A DNA stretch of 14,054 nt. Origin: DASSWB01 sp035705495 (GTDB lineage: Bacteria; Bacteroidota; Bacteroidia; Flavobacteriales; Flavobacteriaceae). Location: positions 1 to 14,054 of the forward strand of contig DASSWB010000139.1 of NCBI GenBank assembly GCA_035705495.1, in the 5' to 3' direction. Made by a program: the position numbers and the translations under genes. Shown here piece after piece: positions 1 to 6,270 of this stretch (the first letter of the stretch is position 1; each line of letters opens with the position of its first letter). Below the pieces are notes generated by a model. It did no database searches, was not told the origin of the DNA, and worked only from the letters and a program-made list of their open reading frames with translations.

Positions 1-2
1 AG

Positions 3-425
3 GATTTTTTCGTGAACGTCGGGATTGGTGAATCCAGGATACCTATGGAATATTATGTATTAGAAGAGAGCTCAATGAATACTTTTGATTATGATTTTAT
101 CATAAAGAAAAAATTAGTAAATAAAATAAAACAAAAAATAACAGTTCCAGTACGTACACTTGAAGAAATTTTAGAGGAAAATTTAAATGCTCATGATAGA
201 TTGGATTTTTTTGATGTGGATGTGGAAGGTAGGGATTTAGAAGTGCTTAAAACCAATAATTGGAATAAGTATAGACCAAAGGTTATAATGGTTGAGTCAG
301 ATACACCTTTAATTTCCGGTATAAGTTCAGATATCGTCCAATATTTGGAACAAAAAGATTATAGAGTCATAGGGAAATCCATTATTCAAGGAGATCTTGG
401 AAATATTTTTCTAATTTCTAAGTAA
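3..425 (+). CDS. FkbM-family methyltransferase, 3' part (cut by window start)
   Basis: The frame is open from the first bases of the window and ends at TAA 423-425, so the gene starts upstream. The GTG at base 12 is internal, because the residues before it (DFF) continue the domain. FkbM-type enzymes are SAM-dependent O-methyltransferases often found in polysaccharide and secondary-metabolite loci. Visible here are the late-domain features: the RTLEEIL segment, then DFFDVDVEGRDLEVL, which matches the FkbM pattern with an acidic D-x-D-V-E-G strand, followed by RPKVIMVE. The N-terminal SAM-binding half is outside the window, so catalytic competence cannot be judged. A role in methylating a sugar of the glycan made by this locus is inferred from context. 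A gap of 101 bases without recognisable signals separates it from the next gene. Confidence 0.72.
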   Translation, partial: DFFVNVGIGESRIPMEYYVLEESSMNTFDYDFIIKKKLVNKIKQKITVPVRTLEEILEENLNAHDRLDFFDVDVEGRDLEVLKTNNWNKYRPKVIMVESDTPLISGISSDIVQYLEQKDYRVIGKSIIQGDLGNIFLISK

Positions 426-526
426 AATAAAAATTGATGGGAGAAGGATTTTGACCCATTTTCCGAATCACACTTTTTCCGAAATTAAATGAAACCCTAA
501 TCTCAATAAGTAAGACATAATTTAAG

Positions 527-1534
527 ATGCGAATAGGACAAAACCCGAATAAAAATCTTGAGAATAACTTCAATTACATTCACCATGTCATTATACCGGT
601 TTATATTCCGAGTTTAGAAGATTATTTTAAAGAGTCATTAGAAATTCTAAAACTTTGTGTTCATTCATTGTTCGCAACCATGCATTCAAAGACTTTTATT
701 ACAATTATTGATAACGGAAGTTGTGAAGAAGTGGTCAATTATCTAGATGATTTATTTGCCATGGGAAAATTAAATGAAGTAATACATACCGAAAACATAG
801 GAAAACTTAATGCCATTGTTAAAGGTGTTGTTGGTCACAATTTTCCCATAGTGACAATTTCAGATGCAGACGTTTTGTTTTTGTCCGATTGGCAAAAGGA
901 AACCTATAAAATTTACGAGACTTTTCCTAAAGCCGGTGTAGTAGGGCTCACACCACAATTCAAAAGTTTCGAAAATTTTTCTGGAAATGTACTGTTTGAT
1001 AATTTATTTTCTTCTAAGCTTCGATTTATGGATGTAAAGAATCCAACGGCGATGCAAAAATTCTATGAAAGCATTGGTTGGGATTTAAATTACAATCATG
1101 ACTATTTGAAGAAGCATCTTACCATTTCAAAAAATGATAATATTGCGGTTGTTGGTTCGGGTCATTATGTGGCAACATATAGAAAAGAAGTTCTTGAAGG
1201 ATTTCCATACTATGATAAGACCAAAATGGGAAGGGGCTCGGAAGAAAAATTGGACAAAGCGCCTTTAAAGAAGGATTTGTGGCGTCTTACCACTGCAAAT
1301 AATTATGCCTATCATATGGGGAATATAAAAGAAGTGTGGATGGAAACGGAATTGGATAATTTATATAGTCCTCAAGAAAACCATTTTTGTGAACTTGCAG
1401 AAGTTTCACCAGAAATCAGTCGGTTGGGCTTCACAAAAAACCGTATAGTCAGGAAACTTTTAAAGTTAAATGCTTTTAAATTTTGGTTTTATAAATACAA
1501 AAAATTGCCTGGGCATATGATCCAGAATTACTAA
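527..1534 (+). CDS. Glycosyltransferase, GT2 type (GT-A fold)
   Basis: This 335-residue protein looks like a cytoplasmic, nucleotide-sugar-dependent inverting glycosyltransferase. The first beta strand is VIIPVY at residues 21-26, a nucleotide-binding region IDNGS lies at 61-65, and ENIGKLNAIVKG at 89-100 is a common GT2 helix. The metal and nucleotide-sugar DxD motif is SDADVLFL at 112-119 (Asp113, Asp115). There is no signal peptide or clear membrane segment. Donor and acceptor cannot be predicted. Its TAA is followed directly by the ATG of the next gene at 1535, so the two are almost certainly translated together. No strong Shine-Dalgarno site precedes the ATG, as is usual in Bacteroidota. 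Confidence 0.85.
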   Translation: MRIGQNPNKNLENNFNYIHHVIIPVYIPSLEDYFKESLEILKLCVHSLFATMHSKTFITIIDNGSCEEVVNYLDDLFAMGKLNEVIHTENIGKLNAIVKGVVGHNFPIVTISDADVLFLSDWQKETYKIYETFPKAGVVGLTPQFKSFENFSGNVLFDNLFSSKLRFMDVKNPTAMQKFYESIGWDLNYNHDYLKKHLTISKNDNIAVVGSGHYVATYRKEVLEGFPYYDKTKMGRGSEEKLDKAPLKKDLWRLTTANNYAYHMGNIKEVWMETELDNLYSPQENHFCELAEVSPEISRLGFTKNRIVRKLLKLNAFKFWFYKYKKLPGHMIQNY

Positions 1535-2443
1535 ATGGCAAATCAAGGAGTCACCATTCTAATTACCACGAAGAATCGTATAAAGGATTTGAAAATAACT
1601 TTGGAAATGTTACAACCAATACTTTCCGAAGCAGGTGTTTTCTGTTGTATTTGCGATGACGGTTCTACCGACGGAACTTATGAATTGGTTAAGAATGAAT
1701 TTCCTGAGATAGCTATTTTTAAAAATGAAAAATCAAAAGGTTATCTATGGTCACGAAATAAGCTTTTACAAAACGTACAAACACCTTATGCTATTTCTTT
1801 AGATGATGATGCACATTTTTTAACGGATAATCCAATATCAAAAATTATAGAAACTTTTGAAGCAAATCCGGAATGTGGACTTATTGCATTCAGAATCTTT
1901 TGGGGACTGAAGCCACCACAAAATCTACAAACAAATGAAAAAAATGAAAGAGTAAGAGGTTTTGTTGGTTGCGGTCATGCGTGGAGAATGTCAGCATGGA
2001 ATGATATTCCTGATTATCCAGAATGGTTTTTGTTTTATGGCGAAGAAGAATTTGCATCGTATCATCTTTTTAAAAAATCTTGGAAAGTGATTTATGCACC
2101 AGAAGTATTTATTCAACATAGGGTCAATCTTCAAAACCGAAAAAAAAACAAAGATTACATTGAAAGAACACGCAACTCATTAAGTTCTGGTTGGTATCTT
2201 TATTTTTTGTTTTTACCTTGGAAAATTATTCCATATAAATTTGCTTATTCAATTTGGATGCAGTGGAAAAGGAAAATATTTAAAGGCGATTTAAATGCTG
2301 CTAAAGCATTATTGTTGGCAAAACGAGATTTACTCCGGAATATAAAAAACATTAAAAAGGAACGCCAAGCTTTGTCTATCTCGGAGTACGATCAATTTTC
2401 CCAACTGCCATTAACAAAAATTTACTGGAATCCTTCAAAATAA
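1535..2443 (+). CDS. Glycosyltransferase family 2
   Basis: A 302-residue GT-A glycosyltransferase with very clear family 2 signatures. The first strand is VTILITTKNR (6-15), the nucleotide-binding loop is DDGSTDGT (41-48), and the DxD-type motif is LDDDAHF (89-95). The acceptor-side part has GCGHAWR near 146-151, GEEEF at 169-173 as the likely catalytic acidic region, and a following His195 (IQHRV), the usual order in GT2 enzymes. The C-terminal 100 residues are basic and aromatic-rich with the hydrophobic stretch YLYFLFLPW near 217-225, which may give peripheral membrane contact; this is inference. The start abuts the previous stop, and a 5-base gap leads to the next gene. Confidence 0.9.
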   Translation: MANQGVTILITTKNRIKDLKITLEMLQPILSEAGVFCCICDDGSTDGTYELVKNEFPEIAIFKNEKSKGYLWSRNKLLQNVQTPYAISLDDDAHFLTDNPISKIIETFEANPECGLIAFRIFWGLKPPQNLQTNEKNERVRGFVGCGHAWRMSAWNDIPDYPEWFLFYGEEEFASYHLFKKSWKVIYAPEVFIQHRVNLQNRKKNKDYIERTRNSLSSGWYLYFLFLPWKIIPYKFAYSIWMQWKRKIFKGDLNAAKALLLAKRDLLRNIKNIKKERQALSISEYDQFSQLPLTKIYWNPSK

Positions 2444-2448
2444 AAATT

Positions 2449-3264
2449 ATGGAAATCAAAAATGGAACTTTGAATTGGAGTGAAATAGCAATAATTTCAA
2501 CCATCACGAATTTTCCATTGTATTCCAAAACACGACATACATTTCCGGAAGAAATTCAGCATTTCATCATAGATGGTAGAAATGGAATGTACGGGATAAA
2601 CAGTTTGATCTATTTATTTAAAAAGTTGAGAAATAGCGAGATCAGGTGGCTTGTTATGGCTGATGAGGATGTTATATTTCAGAACACAGAATCCCTCTTT
2701 GCGACCATAAAATATATGGCGGAAAATAACTATCATTATTCCGGAGTTCGAGAAGGTGGAGTTATTCCACATCGTAAATATAATCCGCATGCAGTTAATA
2801 CATTTTTTTCAATTTTAAAATTTTCCGAAATAAAAAAAATATTCCCTGGAAAAGGGATAAAGAAACAACAGTTTATAAAGGATAATGAATTCGGAGAAGA
2901 TTTGTCTGCTTTAAAAAACTCCTTTGATGTAAAAAGCCTATTTGAACCTTACTATTGTTTTTATTTTTGGTTAAAACGAAGCGGATTTAATCTCCTTCCT
3001 TTGGATGCCAATGTTCCATTTTCCGATGATTCATTGACTACCGCAGTATATGCACCAGACGGCAAAATTATTTTATATCATACTTGGTATGCTAGAGCAT
3101 ATGGAGAAATAGAAAAGCATACGAAAAGAATAAATAATGTATTAAATCAGGTGCCGATTTCTACAAAACCATTATTAAAGCCAATAATTTATAAAGACAT
3201 TAATTATGGTTGGAAACTAAAACTTAGAAAAAAATGGAAAAAGCTAAAGATGAAGTTCCAGTAA
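2449..3264 (+). CDS. Probable glycosyltransferase (GT-A-like), divergent
   Basis: This 271-residue protein has no strong family signature, but it carries WLVMADEDVIF at residues 67-77 after an alpha/beta start (IAIISTI, 13-19). A hydrophobic strand running into D-x-D (Asp72, Asp74) is the hallmark of a GT-A nucleotide-sugar-binding site. Later parts contain FSDDSLTTAVYAPDGKIILYHTWYAR, where a conserved acidic pair and a late His fit the end of a GT-A domain. The C-terminus is strongly basic (RKKWKKLKMKF). It lies 5 bases after a GT2 gene and 19 bases before neuA, in the same run, which supports a role in glycan assembly. The family assignment is inference; the acceptor and donor are unknown. 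Confidence 0.6.
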   Translation: MEIKNGTLNWSEIAIISTITNFPLYSKTRHTFPEEIQHFIIDGRNGMYGINSLIYLFKKLRNSEIRWLVMADEDVIFQNTESLFATIKYMAENNYHYSGVREGGVIPHRKYNPHAVNTFFSILKFSEIKKIFPGKGIKKQQFIKDNEFGEDLSALKNSFDVKSLFEPYYCFYFWLKRSGFNLLPLDANVPFSDDSLTTAVYAPDGKIILYHTWYARAYGEIEKHTKRINNVLNQVPISTKPLLKPIIYKDINYGWKLKLRKKWKKLKMKFQ

Positions 3265-3283
3265 AAAAGGTTTTATCTATCTA

Positions 3284-3964
3284 ATGAACATATCGAAAAA
3301 TATAGTAATCATTCCCGCACGAGGAGGTTCAAAAAGACTTCCACGAAAAAATTTACTGAATTTAAACGAGTTTCCATTACTTGTTCATAGCATCAATTAC
3401 GCAAAAGCAAATGCGGGTATTATTGATAAAATTGTGGTTTCTACAGATGATTCCGAAATTAAGGAGTTAGCCATTCAAAATGGAGTTGAGGTTATTGATC
3501 GCCCAAGCCATCTCGCTACTGACACCAGTCCTACTGTTACAGCCTTAAAACATGTTCTGGAAAATATCAACGAAGATTTTGAAAATGTCATTTTGTTACA
3601 GCCAACTAATCCTTTAAGACCTGTCAATTTATTGAGAGAAGCTTTTCAAAAATATAATGCCGGTGGTTACGATAGTTTGGTTAGTGTAAGTCGGAATCAT
3701 CAAAAACTCGGAAAGATCATTGAAAACAAATTTGTGCCTTTTAATTACGAAATTGGTCAACGCAGTCAAGATATAGCGCCTTTGTATTACGAAAACGGTT
3801 TGTTGTACATTACAAAATCAGAACTAATCCTAAGAGAGCAAATCCTAGGTAAAAACCATTTTGCATATATTGTTGATCATCCATTTGGCGAAATCGATAT
3901 CGATACCCAAGAAGATTTTTTAATAGCAGAAATGTATGCAAAGTTATATACAGACGATCTATAA
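3284..3964 (+). CDS. neuA: CMP-sialate (nonulosonate) cytidylyltransferase
   Basis: This enzyme activates a nine-carbon acid with CTP to give the CMP-sugar and pyrophosphate. At 226 residues it is the normal length for a single-domain bacterial NeuA. The N-terminal CTP-binding signature IIPARGGSKRLPRKN (residues 9-23) is complete. STDDSEIKELA (53-63), DRPSHLATDTSPT (72-84) and LLQPTNPLR (104-112) follow in the usual order, then YYENGLLYIT (168-177) and the acidic metal-binding end IDIDTQEDF (204-212). It is the last gene of the upstream run and is followed by a cluster of repeats rather than directly by neuB. LegF or PseF homologues share these motifs, so the exact acid is inferred from the neuB and neuC types downstream. 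Confidence 0.92.
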   Translation: MNISKNIVIIPARGGSKRLPRKNLLNLNEFPLLVHSINYAKANAGIIDKIVVSTDDSEIKELAIQNGVEVIDRPSHLATDTSPTVTALKHVLENINEDFENVILLQPTNPLRPVNLLREAFQKYNAGGYDSLVSVSRNHQKLGKIIENKFVPFNYEIGQRSQDIAPLYYENGLLYITKSELILREQILGKNHFAYIVDHPFGEIDIDTQEDFLIAEMYAKLYTDDL

Positions 3965-3984
3965 TTGTCCAAGTTTTTCTATTT

Positions 3985-4055
3985 GTCACTTCGAGCGCTG
4001 TCGAGAAGCGAGTCAGGATCAAAGTTTTTTGTCGCCTCGAGCGCAGTCGAGAAGC
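3985..4055. repeat. TCGAG-family direct dimer 1
   Basis: Two direct arms, at 3985-4009 and 4031-4055, are joined by a 21-base linker (GAGTCAGGATCAAAG plus a T run). Each arm is itself an imperfect palindrome with CTTCGAG or CCTCGAG opposite TCGAGAAG. Confidence 0.85.
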
Positions 4056-4065
4056 ATCCCCAGCA

Positions 4066-4113
4066 GGTCTCGACGAGCCAGTACCGAGCAGTAGTCGAAG
4101 TGCTCAACCTGAC
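4066..4113. repeat. Long inverted variant of the TCGAG repeat, diverged
   Basis: A 48-base element beginning GGTCTCGACGAGCC and ending GCTCAACCTGAC. It is the same element as 5422-5469 and 5564-5611 but carries several substitutions. Read on the other strand it starts GTCAGGTTGAGC and ends TCGAGACC, so it looks like a standard arm with extra internal sequence. Confidence 0.8.
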
Positions 4114-4139
4114 AAAACAGTGTATTTTAGTTAATCATT

Positions 4140-4210
4140 GTCACTTCGAGCGAAGTCGAGAAGCGAGTTAGGATCAAAGTTTTTTGTTACTTCGAGCGCT
4201 GTCGAGAAGC
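4140..4210. repeat. TCGAG-family direct dimer 2
   Basis: Arms at 4140-4164 and 4186-4210 are joined by a 21-base linker nearly identical to that of dimer 1. The offset from dimer 1 is exactly 155 bases for both arms, which indicates a segmental duplication. Confidence 0.85.
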
Positions 4211-4294
4211 GAGTTCCCCTGCTCAAAACGTCACCAAAGTATAGTCGAGCAAACACAATAAAAAATGTTTATATTTCCTGAAAATTTATAAAAA

Positions 4295-5341
4295 ATGCCA
4301 AAACCATATATTCAAATAGGTAACAGAAAAACAGGACCAGACTTCCCACCTTTGGTTATTGCAGAAATAGGAATCAACCACGAAGGAAATTTGGATGTTG
4401 CCAAAAAAATGGTAGATGCAGCTCAAAGAGCGGGAGCTGAGGTTGTAAAACATCAAACCCATATTGTGGAAGATGAAATGAGCGGGGCGGCAAAAAAAGT
4501 AATCCCGGGAAATGCTGATGTTTCCATTTATGAAATTATGTCCCGTTGTGCTTTAAACGAAGCTGATGAAACCGAGCTTAAAAATTATGTAGAAGCCAAA
4601 GGCATGATTTTCATCTCCACGCCATTTTCCCGTGCTGCCGCCAATAGGTTGGAAAGAATGGAGGTAAAAGCCTATAAAATCGGATCAGGTGAATGTAATA
4701 ATTACCCGCTATTGGAGCATATTGCCTCTTTTGGAAAACCAGTTATTTTAAGCACTGGCATGAACACGATTGAAAGTGTGCAAAAGGCCGTAGCGATCTT
4801 TGATAGCTATGATGTTCCAGTCGCCTTATTACATACCACGAATTTATATCCCACGCCACCACATTTGGTGCGTTTTGGGGCAATGACCGAATTGCACCAA
4901 GCTTTTCCAAATAAAGTTTTTGGTTTATCTGATCATACGATCAGTAATCATGCGTGTTTTGGTGCGGTTGCCTTGGGAGCTTCAATTTTGGAACGACATT
5001 TTACAGATCACATGCAGCGCACAGGACCAGATATTAATTGTTCAATGGATGAAGCTGCTTGCAAAGAACTTATTGAAGGAAGTAATTTGATTTGGCAAAT
5101 GCGCGGCGGTAAAAAAGAACCCGCCAAGGAAGAAAAAATCACGATCGATTTTGCTTTTGCTACAGTTTGCAGCATCAAAAATATCAAGAAGGATGAAATA
5201 CTAACCAAAGAAAATATCTGGGTCAAACGACCAGGCACAGGAGAGATTCCAGCAGAAGATTACAAAAACTTACTTGGTAAAAAAGCTAATAAAAACATTG
5301 AAAACGACTCACAGTTAAGGTGGGATGATGTGCAAACCTAA
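4295..5341 (+). CDS. neuB: N-acetylneuraminate synthase (sialic acid synthase)
   Basis: NeuB condenses phosphoenolpyruvate with ManNAc (or a related sugar) to make the nine-carbon acid. At 348 residues it has the full two-domain layout: a TIM barrel from about 15 to 280 and a C-terminal SAF (antifreeze-like) domain from about 284 to 345. The residues known to matter in meningococcal NeuB are visible at matching places: Glu24 in IAEIGINHEG, Lys52 in VKHQTH, Lys128 and Glu133 in KIGSGECNNYPLL, His214 in LSDHT, His235 in ERHFTDH, Asp246 in TGPD, and the SAF-domain Arg312 in VKRPG. Nothing looks damaged. The GECNNYP and HTTNLYPTP segments resemble the sialic-acid type more than the PseI type. Unusually, the gene stands alone, with repeat clusters on both sides separating it from neuA and neuC. 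Confidence 0.95.
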   Translation: MPKPYIQIGNRKTGPDFPPLVIAEIGINHEGNLDVAKKMVDAAQRAGAEVVKHQTHIVEDEMSGAAKKVIPGNADVSIYEIMSRCALNEADETELKNYVEAKGMIFISTPFSRAAANRLERMEVKAYKIGSGECNNYPLLEHIASFGKPVILSTGMNTIESVQKAVAIFDSYDVPVALLHTTNLYPTPPHLVRFGAMTELHQAFPNKVFGLSDHTISNHACFGAVALGASILERHFTDHMQRTGPDINCSMDEAACKELIEGSNLIWQMRGGKKEPAKEEKITIDFAFATVCSIKNIKKDEILTKENIWVKRPGTGEIPAEDYKNLLGKKANKNIENDSQLRWDDVQT

Positions 5342-5353
5342 AAAATCTATTTT

Positions 5354-5469
5354 GTCACCTCGAGCGAAGTCGAGAGGCACCCCGATCGGGTCTCGACTTC
5401 GCTCGACCTGACAAACGGTAGGGTCTCGACGAGCCTGTACTGAGCGGTAGCCGAAGTGCTCAACCTGAC
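5354..5469. repeat. REPIN-like block, copy 1
   Basis: Three parts are present: a 25-base arm (5354-5378, GTCACCTCGAGCG...), a 10-base gap, and its inverted counterpart (5389-5412, GGTCTCGACTTCGCTCGACC then TGAC). A longer inverted variant follows at 5421-5469. The first two parts form an inverted pair that starts GTCA and ends TGAC. Confidence 0.88.
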
Positions 5470-5473
5470 TTCT

Positions 5474-5490
5474 TGTTTGTTGTTTGTTGT
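5474..5490. repeat. Heptanucleotide tract TGTTTGT, about 2.4 copies
   Basis: A short direct repeat of TGTTTGT lies between the two REPIN-like blocks. The equivalent tract after copy 2 (5617-5640) has one more unit. Confidence 0.75.
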
Positions 5491-5495
5491 CTTTT

Positions 5496-5611
5496 GTCAC
5501 CTCGAGCGAAGTCGAGAGGCATCCCGATCGGGTCTCGACTCCGCTCGACCTGACAAACGGTAGGGTCTCGACGAGCCTGTACTGAGCGGTAGCCGAAGTG
5601 CTCAACCTGAC
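5496..5611. repeat. REPIN-like block, copy 2
   Basis: This is the same 116-base layout as copy 1, displaced by exactly 142 bases. Direct comparison shows only two substitutions: ACCCC to ATCCC in the gap, and GACTTCG to GACTCCG in the inverted arm. The near-identity points to a recent duplication. Confidence 0.9.
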
Positions 5612-5616
5612 ATTCG

Positions 5617-5640
5617 TGTTTGTTGTTTGTTGTTTGTTGT
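5617..5640. repeat. Heptanucleotide tract TGTTTGT, about 3.4 copies
   Basis: Three full TGTTTGT units and TGT, one unit longer than the tract after copy 1. Confidence 0.78.
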
Positions 5641-5645
5641 CTCTT

Positions 5646-5713
5646 GTCACTTCGAGCGAAGTCGAGAAGCAAGTCAGTATCAAAGTTTGTCACCTCGAGC
5701 GAAGTCGAGAGGC
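5646..5713. repeat. TCGAG-family direct dimer 3
   Basis: Arms at 5646-5670 and 5689-5713 are joined by an 18-base linker (AAGTCAGTATCAAAGTTT) clearly related to the linkers of dimers 1 and 2 in cluster A. The second arm ends 28 bases before the GIY-YIG ATG. Confidence 0.86.
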
Positions 5714-5741
5714 CATTAAAAAAAATCATTATATTAGATTA

Positions 5742-6056
5742 ATGAAATTTTACTACGTCTATATCCTCCGCTGTTTTGACAATTCTTTTTACACGGGCAT
5801 TACTTCCAATTTGGAACGAAGAATGAATGAACATAATGCCGGAAAATACAAAAATGCTTATACCCATAACCGCAGACCGTTAAAACTAGAATTTTATCAG
5901 GATTTTTTGGACCCAACGCAAGCTATTTATTTTGAGAAAAAAATTAAGAAATGGAGCCGAGCGAAAAAAGAAGCATTGATCAAGGGTGATTTTGATAAGT
6001 TACCATTGCTATCTCAATGTAGAAATGAAACGCATTTTAAAAATAAAAAAGAATAA
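5742..6056 (+). CDS. Small GIY-YIG nuclease-domain protein (first copy)
   Basis: A 104-residue protein that is a single GIY-YIG nuclease domain, the small UvrC N-terminal-like type. Visible are YVYIL (5-9) and FYTGITSNLERRMNEHN (16-32), which supply the paired Tyr and the catalytic Arg26, then the likely metal-binding Glu65 in IYFEKKIKKWSRAKKEALI (62-80). No other DNA-binding domain is present, and the last 20 residues are not recognisable. The frame is open upstream to 5598, but that stretch translates the repeats (VTSSEVEK, CHLERSREA), so the ATG at 5742 is chosen. The gene is flanked on both sides by TCGAG repeats and interrupts the neuB-neuC interval. A role in moving or cutting those repeats is inferred by analogy with RAYT/REPIN systems and is not shown for this family. 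Confidence 0.88.
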   Translation: MKFYYVYILRCFDNSFYTGITSNLERRMNEHNAGKYKNAYTHNRRPLKLEFYQDFLDPTQAIYFEKKIKKWSRAKKEALIKGDFDKLPLLSQCRNETHFKNKKE

Positions 6057-6062
6057 ATCATT

Positions 6063-6099
6063 GTCACTTCGAGCGGGTCTCGACTCCGCTCGACCTGAC
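6063..6099. repeat. Compressed TCGAG element (inner halves missing)
   Basis: Thirteen bases of a left arm (GTCACTTCGAGCG) run directly into a full inverted arm (6076-6099, ending CGACCTGAC). The element keeps its GTCA start and TGAC end but lacks the inner half of the left arm and the gap, as if deleted between them. Confidence 0.8.
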
Positions 6100-6127
6100 A
6101 TGGCGGTGTAATTTATAGTTGGTCATT

Positions 6128-6152
6128 GTCACTTCGAGCGAAGTCGAGAAGC
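6128..6152. repeat. Solo TCGAG arm
   Basis: A single 25-base arm, GTCACTTCGAGCG followed by AAGTCGAGAAGC, identical to the arms at 4140 and 5646. It is the last member of the family before neuC. Confidence 0.85.
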
Positions 6153-6256
6153 GAGTCAGCCTGTTACTAAATATTTAACCACACAATTACATTAAAACTC
6201 CTTTTTTAAAAAATAAAAAATCAGTACTATTGCTGGTTGAATGTTAATATTATTAT

Positions 6257-6261
6257 AAGGA
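6257..6261 (+). promoter_or_regulatory. Ribosome binding site deciding the TTG start of neuC
   Basis: AAGGA lies 9 bases before TTG 6271. An in-frame TAA at 6256-6258 excludes any ATG start further upstream, so TTG is the best initiation codon. Confidence 0.6.
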
Positions 6262-6270
6262 ATTGCATTT

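Larger units (their letters stand above)
3965..4294. repeat. Non-coding repeat cluster A (TCGAG family) between neuA and neuB
   Basis: These 330 bases hold no credible gene. They contain four 25-base arms of the form GTCACYTCGAGCG followed by NNGTCGAGAAGC, at 3985, 4031, 4140 and 4186, plus one longer inverted relative at 4066-4113. The arms come as two pairs with a 155-base period, and the linkers at 4010-4030 and 4165-4185 differ at one base. The self-complementary arms could fold in RNA and might end or attenuate transcription from neuA into neuB; that is inference. Apparent peptides such as CHFERSREAS are translations of the repeat, not proteins. The last 84 bases before neuB are AT-rich with no clear promoter. 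Confidence 0.88.
5342..5741. repeat. Non-coding repeat cluster B (TCGAG family) between neuB and the GIY-YIG gene
   Basis: These 400 bases contain a tandem duplication of a 116-base block (5354-5469 and 5496-5611), two heptanucleotide tracts, and a direct dimer (5646-5713). They end 28 bases before the GIY-YIG start codon. Open frames on either strand through this region merely translate the repeats. The paired inverted arms at 5354-5412 and 5496-5554 can form long hairpins and could also act as transcription terminators after neuB (inference). Confidence 0.9.
6057..6270. other. Non-coding stretch between the GIY-YIG gene and neuC
   Basis: The first 96 bases hold two more TCGAG elements (6063-6099 and 6128-6152). 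The remaining 118 bases up to neuC are AT-rich and unique. They probably include the neuC leader, but no convincing TAnnTTTG promoter box is present. Confidence 0.7.

Noticed and set aside
3965..4171. A 68-residue frame after neuA (ending CHFERSREAS).
   Set aside because: It is a translation of TCGAG repeats, with no ribosome site and no conserved domain.
3985..5713. Possible CRISPR array, because short repeats recur at regular distances.
   Set aside because: The spacings are 142-155 bases, the intervening sequences are themselves repeated, arms occur in both orientations, and no cas gene is present.
5315..5729. Two minus-strand frames over cluster B (STSLEVT, FARGDK peptides).
   Set aside because: Both translate the repeat units repeatedly in tandem; the recurrent peptides come from the repeats and not from a protein family.
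5598..5741. A 48-residue N-terminal extension of the first GIY-YIG protein.
   Set aside because: The extension translates the heptanucleotide tract and repeat arms; the domain starts just after ATG 5742.
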